The position numbers and the translations under genes were made by a program. A stretch of DNA of 64,000 nucleotides from HXMU1420-13 sp965249965 (lineage in GTDB: Bacteria; Bacteroidota; Rhodothermia; Balneolales; Balneolaceae). The DNA is taken from NCBI GenBank assembly GCA_965249965.1, contig OZ252262.1:1178001-1242000 (forward strand), written 5' to 3'. The stretch's first letter is position 1; every line of letters starts with the position of its first letter. Of the stretch, positions 1-7,586 are shown piece by piece. Below the pieces are notes generated by a model. The model saw only the letters and a program-made list of their open reading frames with translations, did not search any database and was not told where the DNA came from.

Positions 1-187
1 ATTCTTAACTGCCAGAGTGTAACGACTATCCTTCCAAAACTCAGAGAAACTAATCGCAACGATTTGTAATTGCAACCTAACTCAACAATCTTCTTTAATA
101 GTGCTTATATTACTAACTATAAGCAATTGTGATCACTTGAGCTAAATAAATCAATTTTTCAATCTTTAATAACTCATCTCCCTTACC

Positions 188-502
188 TTGCTCGAAAAAC
201 TAAAAGAACGTTGGAATATAGAATCAAACGTCCAAATTGTTATAATTTTTATAGTCTTTGCTATAACAGGGTTCTCGGTACTATATGCTAAAAAGTTAAT
301 TTATGGCATACTTGGAGTATCACCCGAATGGGCCTGGTATGTTCGAATTCCAATTTGGTTGGTAACTATTTTACCGACGTATTATGTGTTACTTCTTTTT
401 TTCGGGTCAGTTTTTGGCCAAAAAAAGTTTTTCTTTTGGTTTGCAAAAAAGTCATTCTCCAGATTAAGAAGAAGTTCTAACGATCGGCATTTGGAGACTT
501 GA
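188..502 (+). CDS. DUF6787-like small membrane protein
   Basis: A 104-residue protein starting at TTG. The opening MLEKLKERW and overall pattern resemble the small DUF6787 membrane proteins of Bacteroidota, recalled from memory. Two hydrophobic segments are visible, at about residues 17-40 and 50-76, followed by a short basic tail with a FFxFWFAKK stretch, so it is probably an inner-membrane protein with a positive cytoplasmic end. Function is unknown. The TTG start is chosen because the N-terminus fits the family and no ATG is better placed. Its last 26 bases overlap the end of the convergent MmcQ/YjbR gene. Confidence 0.6.
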   Translation: MLEKLKERWNIESNVQIVIIFIVFAITGFSVLYAKKLIYGILGVSPEWAWYVRIPIWLVTILPTYYVLLLFFGSVFGQKKFFFWFAKKSFSRLRRSSNDRHLET

Positions 503-851
503 GTTCATTGATTTGAGCCTGAACTTTCTTTGGTAAACTGGACACCACCAGTTTATAGGAATGGATAATTAATTCTTTAATGAACTCATCTTCGAGCTGC
601 CCGTTCACATAAACAGAGTTCCATAATCGTTTATGCATGTGATATCCGGGTTTGATTTCATCAAATTCTTCTCGTAGTAAAATCGCGCGATCAGGATCAC
701 ATTTTAAATTGATATACTCATACTCTTCGACATCTGTTAAAGCAAACATTTTATTGGCCACTTTAAACACCAATACTTTTTCATCGAATGGAAAACTCTC
801 GGTTACCATTGGAAAAGAAAGGCAAAAATCGCGGTATTCTTCAATATTCAT
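477..851 (-). CDS. MmcQ/YjbR family protein
   Basis: This 124-residue protein has the length and pattern of the MmcQ/YjbR family: an N-terminal helix with CLSFPMVTESFPF, a sheet region with VFKVANKMFALTD, the INLKCDPDRA strand, and the late YHMHKRLWNSVYV segment. The family has a CyaY-like fold and a suspected DNA-binding role, but no settled function. It lies 12 bp downstream of the FG-GAP lipoprotein gene on the same strand and may be the last gene of that transcript. Its 3' end overlaps the convergent small membrane protein gene. Confidence 0.85.
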   Translation of the reverse strand: MNIEEYRDFCLSFPMVTESFPFDEKVLVFKVANKMFALTDVEEYEYINLKCDPDRAILLREEFDEIKPGYHMHKRLWNSVYVNGQLEDEFIKELIIHSYKLVVSSLPKKVQAQINELKSPNADR

Positions 852-863
852 TAGATCAGTGAA

Positions 864-2684
864 TTACTTATGCTGGTAATAAAGTAACCCGCCACTTCGA
901 TTTCCAATTAAAAGTTCGTCTAAACCATCTTTGTTTAGATCAACAGTTAGTGGATTACTCATAGGTGCTGTAGCAACTTTAAATGGTAGTGGTGTTGCGA
1001 CAAAATGTGCTACTTCTGCAGAACCAACATTTTCGAAAAAGAGGATGCCTTCAACTTTACTCCCGACCATCAAATCGTAGTCACCATCTTCATCAACATC
1101 TGTAAAAGTTGGGGCGCTCCTGTGTTTTGATTTTATGCCTTCGAAAGCATTATCAATGAGTTCAAATTTTGGGGTGTTTTTCGAACCGATATTTTCGAAC
1201 AGATATAAACTTCCACCTGATGAACCAAGTACTAAATCGAAATCGCCGTCAGCATCAATATCAACAGCTCGAGGGGTAGCATAACTACCTCTAGGCAATT
1301 CCACCAAATTTTCTTCTGCAACTCCAAATTCGCATCCAGTATTTGTATAGTAAGCAACCTCACCTTGCCAATTTCCAAGAAGTAAATCATCAAGACCATC
1401 GTTGTTTAAGTCAACCAATTCCGGAGCATAATGGAAGGCCCTTGGCAGATTCATGATTCCACTCAGATGAAATTCGGGGTTTGTTGGAGTTCCACGATTT
1501 TCGTACTGATAAACGGCCGATGTTTTTAAATCATTGGCATCAATTTTATTGGCTAGGAGTAAATCCAGATCTCCATCTCCATCCAGGTCTCCAACCGCGG
1601 GAATACTTTCCTCTCCTACATCAATCGTGTTTAAGAATTGGCGGGTTGCTAAATGAAAATCACCATCTTCCTGTTCATAAAAATAGAAATTGGCTGCAGT
1701 AGTAAGGTTGGCATTGTATGCACCACCCAAAACACCCAGGAAAAGATCAGCATCGCCATCTTTTCCCCAATCTACAAGGGTAGGTGCATTATACCCACTG
1801 CTTTGAACTGGATCATTTGGCGGGAAAGCTTGAGGCTCTACTCGAAAATTAGGACTCCTGGAAGTCCCTTTATTTTCAATTAATAGAATGCCTGGTTCAA
1901 AAAAATCACCCCAAAAAATGTCTTCGTCGCCATCCGAATCAATATCCATAAAAGTCATAGTATTTGCTCCATGGAGTGTTCCAAATTGCGTGACGATTTC
2001 AATATCCTCAAATCGATTGGTGACTAACTTAAATTGAGGGATACCTTTTTCATCGCTACCTGCAGACTCATAACGAGTAATGGTGCCTTCCAGACTACCA
2101 ATGAACAAATCGGGAAAACCATCTGAATCGATATCGGTTACATTCGGTATGTTTTGACGGTCGGAGTATATTGGTTTTCCATCTACATCTTTTAAAGAAT
2201 CAGCAGCTAAGAAAAAAGACGGATTTTCGACAGTTCCGACATTTTGATAGTAGCTGATAAAACTGAATGGTTGCTCGGTTAGTAAATCAAAATCACCATC
2301 CTGATCCATATCTACAAAACGAAACCATTCTCCAACACTAATATTTAGAAAAGTATCAGTAATCCATTGAAGAGAAGATTTGCCGTCGACCAGGGTGTGC
2401 TCGTAGTACATTAATTCGTCGGTATGCTCCTGAACAAACAAGTCAGGGTCATTATCGCCATCGATATCCACAAACTGTGGGCGTGGAGTGTTTAATCCAC
2501 CTAAAAATGGATGTTCAATTTGCTGATTCCGATCACTATACACAGGAAATGGATATATAGCGCGTTCATAGATGCCAACACTTGGTGATTCAGTTTTTTT
2601 AGTTAAGAAAGAATTACACCCTAAAGCCGAAATTAAAAGGAGAGTTACGAATAGCCTTACTTTAATATGATAATTGTACCCCAT
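864..2684 (-). CDS. FG-GAP/VCBS repeat lipoprotein
   Basis: A 606-residue exported lipoprotein. The N-terminus has a hydrophobic signal ending in a lipobox (ISALGC, Cys about residue 23). The rest is a chain of FG-GAP/VCBS-type repeats, each with an acidic Ca-binding-like loop such as DIDGDNDPDLF, DMDQDGDFDLL, DIDSDGDEDIF, DLDGDGDLDLL and DVDEDGDYDLM. I count at least nine, which fits an extracytoplasmic beta-propeller. No catalytic motif is visible. It follows the YVTN-type propeller gene by 8 bp and is probably co-transcribed with it. A role in binding at the cell surface is inference. Confidence 0.8.
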   Translation of the reverse strand: MGYNYHIKVRLFVTLLLISALGCNSFLTKKTESPSVGIYERAIYPFPVYSDRNQQIEHPFLGGLNTPRPQFVDIDGDNDPDLFVQEHTDELMYYEHTLVDGKSSLQWITDTFLNISVGEWFRFVDMDQDGDFDLLTEQPFSFISYYQNVGTVENPSFFLAADSLKDVDGKPIYSDRQNIPNVTDIDSDGFPDLFIGSLEGTITRYESAGSDEKGIPQFKLVTNRFEDIEIVTQFGTLHGANTMTFMDIDSDGDEDIFWGDFFEPGILLIENKGTSRSPNFRVEPQAFPPNDPVQSSGYNAPTLVDWGKDGDADLFLGVLGGAYNANLTTAANFYFYEQEDGDFHLATRQFLNTIDVGEESIPAVGDLDGDGDLDLLLANKIDANDLKTSAVYQYENRGTPTNPEFHLSGIMNLPRAFHYAPELVDLNNDGLDDLLLGNWQGEVAYYTNTGCEFGVAEENLVELPRGSYATPRAVDIDADGDFDLVLGSSGGSLYLFENIGSKNTPKFELIDNAFEGIKSKHRSAPTFTDVDEDGDYDLMVGSKVEGILFFENVGSAEVAHFVATPLPFKVATAPMSNPLTVDLNKDGLDELLIGNRSGGLLYYQHK

Positions 2685-2692
2685 TTCGTTAA

Positions 2693-3730
2693 TTATCGGC
2701 CACCAATTCCGGTTGGATTCATTCCTACTTCAATCATTTTAACTATCTCGAAACTTTCTGTATCGATTACAGCAACGTTACCTTTTTTCATCATTTCAGC
2801 ATTCATCTGGCCCATTTTCATATTGTTGTTTGTAACAAACAGGTATTTATTATTGCTGCTTAATACAGCTCCATGAGGCTGGGCAAGCCCATTACCTTCA
2901 ATTACGGACGCAACGGTAAGAGATTCCATATTGATTGCTGTTATCGAATTGGCTTCCTTATTACCGAAATACACATAATTGCCATCGTTCGAAAATACAG
3001 GATGCCATGGTTGCGCATTTACATCCAGCGTGTTCGTTAACTCAATGTTGAGAGGATCTGAGATATCAAAAACCATCATTTTACCCGTCATTTGGGTGGT
3101 GCCTACCATTTTTGAGTTGTCAGGTGAAATAGCAAAATTGATAAACATGTGATTCATTCCATCCATTGAAATCAATTCAGCATCACCATTTTTAGTGTTC
3201 ATGGTTAGAATCTGATTGGATGATAAACTTGCAACAAACACATGTTCATCCTCTAATAAGCTTGCGATTGCATGAGGCCTTGAAAACAGAAGGTCTACTT
3301 CTTCTTTAAGTTCAAAATTTGATCTGGTTATGACGCCGAAACTTTGAGGTGGATTTACTGCACTCATTGAACGGCCAACAAACATTACATCATTAGTTTG
3401 ATGAAGAGAAATGAGCCCGGGTACTTCCATTTCAACTTGAGCTACAAGTTCATTTGAGGCATTAAATTTTAGTACCCGATTTTCACCAATCAGAGTTACA
3501 TACCAAAAAGAACCATCCGGTTCTACAGCTGCATGATGTGGTTTAGCGTTGGATGAAAATCCCAGCTGTTGTAAATCAATAGTTTCATCAACTTCCAAAG
3601 TTTCAACATTTATTACCGAAATGGATGCGGAATTCTGATTGCAAACATAGACAAATTCCTGACCGAATGAAGACGAGGAGTTAAAGAGTAAAAGCACACA
3701 GAAAACAGTTAAAAACTGAAATAATCTCAT
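2693..3730 (-). CDS. Secreted YVTN/YncE-like beta-propeller protein
   Basis: The 345-residue protein starting at the ATG at 3730 begins MRLFQFLTVFCVLLLFNSSSSFGQ, a clean signal peptide. The frame is open another 23 codons upstream, but that part would precede the signal and falls near a hairpin, so I reject it. Repeats such as FVYVCNQNSASISVINVETLEV, YVYFGNKEANSITAINMESL and YLFVTNNN...NVAVIDTESFEIV are typical of YVTN/cytochrome-D1-like seven-bladed propellers. Between blades there is a Met-rich patch (MGQMNAEMMKKG). Function is unknown. It sits between two other secreted propeller genes. Confidence 0.8.
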   Translation of the reverse strand: MRLFQFLTVFCVLLLFNSSSSFGQEFVYVCNQNSASISVINVETLEVDETIDLQQLGFSSNAKPHHAAVEPDGSFWYVTLIGENRVLKFNASNELVAQVEMEVPGLISLHQTNDVMFVGRSMSAVNPPQSFGVITRSNFELKEEVDLLFSRPHAIASLLEDEHVFVASLSSNQILTMNTKNGDAELISMDGMNHMFINFAISPDNSKMVGTTQMTGKMMVFDISDPLNIELTNTLDVNAQPWHPVFSNDGNYVYFGNKEANSITAINMESLTVASVIEGNGLAQPHGAVLSSNNKYLFVTNNNMKMGQMNAEMMKKGNVAVIDTESFEIVKMIEVGMNPTGIGGR

Positions 3731-3760
3731 GACAATATTAATTAGGGTATGGAAGAACAA

Positions 3761-3796
3761 TGCAGCATTTCTCCGTTTATTAGAAGAAATGCTGCA
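3761..3796 (-). terminator. Hairpin between two propeller genes
   Basis: A perfect 12-bp inverted repeat (TGCAGCATTTCT / AGAAATGCTGCA) with a 12-nt loop lies just after the stop of the choice-of-anchor-B gene and before the next gene on the minus strand. In minus orientation it is followed by a weakly U-rich stretch (TTGTTCTT). It could be a leaky intrinsic terminator or an RNA processing or stability hairpin that lowers expression of the downstream propeller genes. Confidence 0.55.
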
Positions 3797-3804
3797 CATA
3801 AATT

Positions 3805-6180
3805 CTATCGATTAATAACTTCTGGGCTCGCCTGAAGAACAAAAAACCCTTCGAAACCGCTGGTCATGATTACCATTCCACTTTCGAAGTATGGATAGTT
3901 ACTCCAGGTTCCACTAAAGCCTGCAGCATCCTTAGTAAATGGGAACGTATCAAAGTATCCAACTCTTTGTGGATTGGCCGGGTCGGAAACATCAATTACC
4001 TGCAAACCACTCACATAATTTGACTGATACATCAAGTTGTCTTTGATATACAGGTTATGATCGGAAGATGCATTATCGTTAAAGTATTGAGTTAACACTT
4101 GTGGATCATCCAGATCAGATAAATCCCAAACAATGGTTCTTGTTTCTTCAACTGTTCCCATTAATTCGTCCAATTCGTCATTCTGATAGAAATAGGTATG
4201 ATCCTCATCAAACCAACCTTGATGCACATAACCATAATCAGGATAAGAACCTGTTGATAGAGCAATCGGGTTTTCTTTATCAGTTACGTCTGCAATACTA
4301 ATAGCTGTTTCGTTTGCACCTACACAAATTTCTTTTCCTTTATGCTCTTCATCAGGACCATCATAAATTACACATTGTGCATCGTGCGAATATCCTGTTC
4401 CACTTCTTCCTGTTGATGGGTCTGCAAAGCATCCCACAAACGTTGGATTTTTAGGATCGTTGATATCTACCATGTGTAAACCGCCGCCGCAGCTCATTCC
4501 ACCGCCACTCGCACCTACGATGTATGCAAACCCGGTTTCTTCGTTAATAACCACATTGTGTGCACTATGAATATTCGGATAATGTGCGTCTTCGTCGAGT
4601 AGGATTGGTTCGCCATCAAATTCACGAAGGCGTGTTAAATCTACCACCTGCATGCCATGTTCGCCGGAATTATCCGCGACAATAAAAGCATGATTTTCAT
4701 AAACTTTGATGTCTCGCCATACATTTGCTCGAGCGCCTTCAGTCATCGGTAAGTTTGCAACATATACAGGCTTAGAAGGGTTGCTCAAATCGATAAATGA
4801 AGTTCCTTCTGAACGCCCAACAAGGGCATATTCTTTGCCGGTTTCGGGATCAGTCCAACCCCAAATATCATTTAACATAACACCACGTTCTGCACCAACT
4901 TCACTCATGGGAAGGAATGAAATCAAGTTTACTTTGTCGCAGCCAAACAAACTGGCATTGCCACCTTCGCAATCAATTCTGCCATCTGTAATTGGTTGCA
5001 GCAACTCTACATTATCACCAATTACGATATTACTGGCTGACCAACTACCGTCATCGTCTTTAGAAAGAATTGCTGCAGTTCCAGCCCCATAATCCGCACC
5101 AGTCATTCCTGATACAGCAACGCCACCATCTACAGCAATAGATCCTCCAAAGTAATCACCGGGAGATTGGCCAATATCAGCAATCTTTGATGATGAACTC
5201 CATGAGCCATCTTCATTCATAAAAAACCGATAAATAGCTCCTTTGCCACCATGTGCGTTGATTGCACCTACCCAAACTTCTTCTTCAGCTAGTGTTAGAG
5301 AGTATCCAAATGTGTGGAATCTGTCGCCATCAAATGGATTTAACCGGCCAGAACGCATCCAGCCATCTTCGGTGTTTTCATAGAGGAACACTGAACCCAC
5401 ATTATCTTGACCATGTGCTGCTACAAAAGCCTTATCTCCATGGATGGCTACCCTACGGCCAAAGTAGGCTCGTTCGGTTAGATTGTCGTTTGAAAGTTCG
5501 CCTTTCATTACCCATTCATCGTTTTCTTTTGCATATACAAAGGCAGTACTTGCCCCGGCATTGTACGTCCCAACAATTAGATTTGAATTATCGAAATCCA
5601 TTGAATTTCCAAAGGCAGATTCAGCAGTATCCGGATTCATAATCATTGTCTCCTGAACCCATGAATCGTTTTCTTTTTTAAAAACAGCAACTGCACCATT
5701 CCCAAAATCCGGTATTCCAACGAATGCATAATCTTCCCCTAGCGCAATTCCTTGTCCGATTGAAGTTAGTGACGAATCACTCATTACAGAAAGCATTGCC
5801 TGTTGAGACCACGTGCCGTCTTCGGATTCTTCAAAGATATAGGCACTACCTTCTCCTTCGTTTTTATTTGGAGCACCAACCATTAACAGGTTACCATGTG
5901 CAGAAAGTCGGGCACCGAAACTGTCACCTACTTCGCCGTCTTCAGCTTTTATGACGAATTTTTGCACCCATTCGCCTTCTTCGTTGTTAAAAATATACAC
6001 GGCGCCGGGTATCTGTACGTTTGAGGGCTCACCGATGAAAATATTCCCATTTGAGATTTCAACAGTTTGGCCAAAACCCTGCATTTGGGTGATAGAACCC
6101 GTCGGCATAGTTTGTGCTATCGCTGATTGTGCGATCAAAGCCACAACTAAAGTGTTCAATATTATTGAGATGCGTTTCAT
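3805..6180 (-). CDS. Choice-of-anchor B family secreted propeller protein
   Basis: A 791-residue exported protein with a signal peptide (MKRISIILNTLVVALIAQSAIAQ). Residues of about 25-380 form FG-GAP-like blades (FGARLSAHGNLLMVGAPN, FGRRVAIHGDKAFVAAHG). Residues of about 415-790 match the choice-of-anchor B family (LNDIWGWTDPETGKEYALVG, NVWRDIKVYENHAFIVADNSGEHGMQVVDL, SHDAQCVIYDGPDEEHKGKEICVGANE), built of LVIVD-like repeats. Some family members carry a C-terminal sorting domain. Here the protein ends directly after the last blade (GFFVLQASPEVINR) with no sorting domain visible. First gene of a minus-strand run of three propeller proteins. Confidence 0.85.
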   Translation of the reverse strand: MKRISIILNTLVVALIAQSAIAQTMPTGSITQMQGFGQTVEISNGNIFIGEPSNVQIPGAVYIFNNEEGEWVQKFVIKAEDGEVGDSFGARLSAHGNLLMVGAPNKNEGEGSAYIFEESEDGTWSQQAMLSVMSDSSLTSIGQGIALGEDYAFVGIPDFGNGAVAVFKKENDSWVQETMIMNPDTAESAFGNSMDFDNSNLIVGTYNAGASTAFVYAKENDEWVMKGELSNDNLTERAYFGRRVAIHGDKAFVAAHGQDNVGSVFLYENTEDGWMRSGRLNPFDGDRFHTFGYSLTLAEEEVWVGAINAHGGKGAIYRFFMNEDGSWSSSSKIADIGQSPGDYFGGSIAVDGGVAVSGMTGADYGAGTAAILSKDDDGSWSASNIVIGDNVELLQPITDGRIDCEGGNASLFGCDKVNLISFLPMSEVGAERGVMLNDIWGWTDPETGKEYALVGRSEGTSFIDLSNPSKPVYVANLPMTEGARANVWRDIKVYENHAFIVADNSGEHGMQVVDLTRLREFDGEPILLDEDAHYPNIHSAHNVVINEETGFAYIVGASGGGMSCGGGLHMVDINDPKNPTFVGCFADPSTGRSGTGYSHDAQCVIYDGPDEEHKGKEICVGANETAISIADVTDKENPIALSTGSYPDYGYVHQGWFDEDHTYFYQNDELDELMGTVEETRTIVWDLSDLDDPQVLTQYFNDNASSDHNLYIKDNLMYQSNYVSGLQVIDVSDPANPQRVGYFDTFPFTKDAAGFSGTWSNYPYFESGMVIMTSGFEGFFVLQASPEVINR

Positions 6181-6312
6181 AGAGTAGTTTAGTTATTTAG
6201 ATAGTTTAACTGAATATAAAGCTAGGACAGGACAATCCAAGCAGTTGGGCTACTACGTAACAATTCTTTAAAAGTTGAAGACTATATAGCAGCTGCAGAT
6301 AATACGTGAACT

Positions 6313-6807
6313 TCAGTTCATTCGTATGAATTCTTCTTTAAAAATGTTGCTGTAATAAACTGCTTGTTCACTAATATTGGTAAGCAAGTCTTCTGAGACA
6401 ATACCGACCTGACCTTTATTCCAGGTAGATGCCATACTTTGTAGGTCTCTGTTTAGCACTAGTTTCACAGGTTGATAAAAGTTCATTTCAATGGCGTAGG
6501 GATAGGTGCCGTTTGAAGCTTTCATCACATTGATATGGATATGAAGAATTGGGAATTGATCAGATTCTCGCAGTATTTTATCTGCTAATATGCGGATGGG
6601 AATATCATTCAAATTCTCGATAATCCCTTTTCTAATAAAAGCCGGATTTAGATTTTCGGCTTCAACGGAAGCCGGTTTTTCGATATTCACGATTACTCCA
6701 AATTCTGAAATACCAGACAACGAGCTGAGCTCCCGAAGAACTTCATTTTGAGCAATGGCATTCGTACAAATGCCAAGTAGAAAAGTAAAGATTATAAGCT
6801 TTCGCAT
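6313..6807 (-). CDS. Hypothetical exported protein
   Basis: 164 residues with a clear signal peptide (MRKLIIFTFLLGICTNAIAQ), so it is probably periplasmic. I do not recognise a family. The mature part is a mixed alpha/beta sequence with a central strand pair (FPILHIHINVMKA, YPYAIEMNFYQPVKLVL) and a C-terminal helix. It stands alone between the propeller cluster and the HmuY-like operon, with gaps of about 130-150 bp on both sides. No function is proposed. Confidence 0.65.
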   Translation of the reverse strand: MRKLIIFTFLLGICTNAIAQNEVLRELSSLSGISEFGVIVNIEKPASVEAENLNPAFIRKGIIENLNDIPIRILADKILRESDQFPILHIHINVMKASNGTYPYAIEMNFYQPVKLVLNRDLQSMASTWNKGQVGIVSEDLLTNISEQAVYYSNIFKEEFIRMN

Positions 6808-6903
6808 TAAACCTCGATTATTACACTCAAACTATTAAATGATTAAAGCTTTTTCTACCTAATTCTTTTGATGAACTATTTTTAAATATCATTTGAAATG
6901 AGT

Positions 6904-6940
6904 GCAAAAAAAAAGCCCAACTCTTGGGAGTCGGGCTTAA
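6904..6940 (-). terminator. Rho-independent terminator of the HmuY operon
   Basis: A stem of AGCCCRACT-type arms (6914-6922 and 6929-6937) closes a 6-nt loop. Read on the minus strand it has one G-U pair and no mismatch, and it is followed by eight U residues. On the plus strand the same position is an A-C mismatch, so the minus orientation is favoured. It sits 17 bp past the stop of the HmuY-like gene. Confidence 0.85.
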
Positions 6941-6956
6941 AAAAGTACTTCGATAA

Positions 6957-7565
6957 TTAGTCGATCACTTCGTATTTAAACGTGAAGTATCCTGACGCAG
7001 GTCGAGTTCTGAAATCAGCAAACTCTGGAGTTGAAGTATCAGGATTACCTTGATAGTAATTCATGATTTCAATTTTTGAGTAGCTGTCTCCATCTGCATT
7101 TCTAACCAAAATTGTATGTGGAGTTTTTGGAAGCACTGCATGATTCGGTTCCATCGCTTCAGCCGTATAAATCCACCAGCCGCCCGGGGCAGGATTAATA
7201 GAATAGCTTGTTTCGTTTTCTACCGTGAAATCCTCATCAGCAGGAACTTCAGTAACAGCATCGAAAGCTACATCTAGTAAAATTCCGCCGCCTTCGCCAG
7301 GTCCGCGAGTTCCACTATTTGTGATAATGAAGATTTCAAATCCGGCATTAAGAAAACCAATATCCCAGCTTGTAGAGTTGGAATCGGCCACTGTTTCGCC
7401 TGTTCGTAGATTATAAAAAGTAAAGCCATTTTCACCAGCAAGTATATCGGTAGCGGTAGCGATTTCGCCGGTGAAAGTATCCGGACCATCGTTGTTGTTG
7501 CTATCTTTACATGCCGTAAAAATGAAAGTTGAGCTAAGAATGAATAGTAATAGTTTATTTCTCAT
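6957..7565 (-). CDS. HmuY-like haem-binding lipoprotein
   Basis: A 202-residue lipoprotein (lipobox FIFTAC, Cys about residue 19). The mature part resembles the HmuY family (haemophore-like proteins of Bacteroidota): FTFYNLRTGETVADSNSTSWDIGF, the FIITNSGTRGPGEGGG loop, and a C-terminal FADFRTRPASGYFTFKYEVID strand. HmuY captures haem outside the cell and passes it to a TonB receptor. I cannot assign the haem ligands, though EPNHAVLPKTPH supplies two His. It is 21 bp downstream of the TonB receptor gene and ends in a strong terminator, so the two form a compact operon. Confidence 0.8.
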   Translation of the reverse strand: MRNKLLLFILSSTFIFTACKDSNNNDGPDTFTGEIATATDILAGENGFTFYNLRTGETVADSNSTSWDIGFLNAGFEIFIITNSGTRGPGEGGGILLDVAFDAVTEVPADEDFTVENETSYSINPAPGGWWIYTAEAMEPNHAVLPKTPHTILVRNADGDSYSKIEIMNYYQGNPDTSTPEFADFRTRPASGYFTFKYEVID

Positions 7566-7586
7566 TGCTAGTTGTGATGTTATGTT

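Noticed and set aside
1..187. Left edge of the window, checked for a partial gene on either strand.
   Set aside because: Stops occur in all frames and no RNA fold or repeat stands out.
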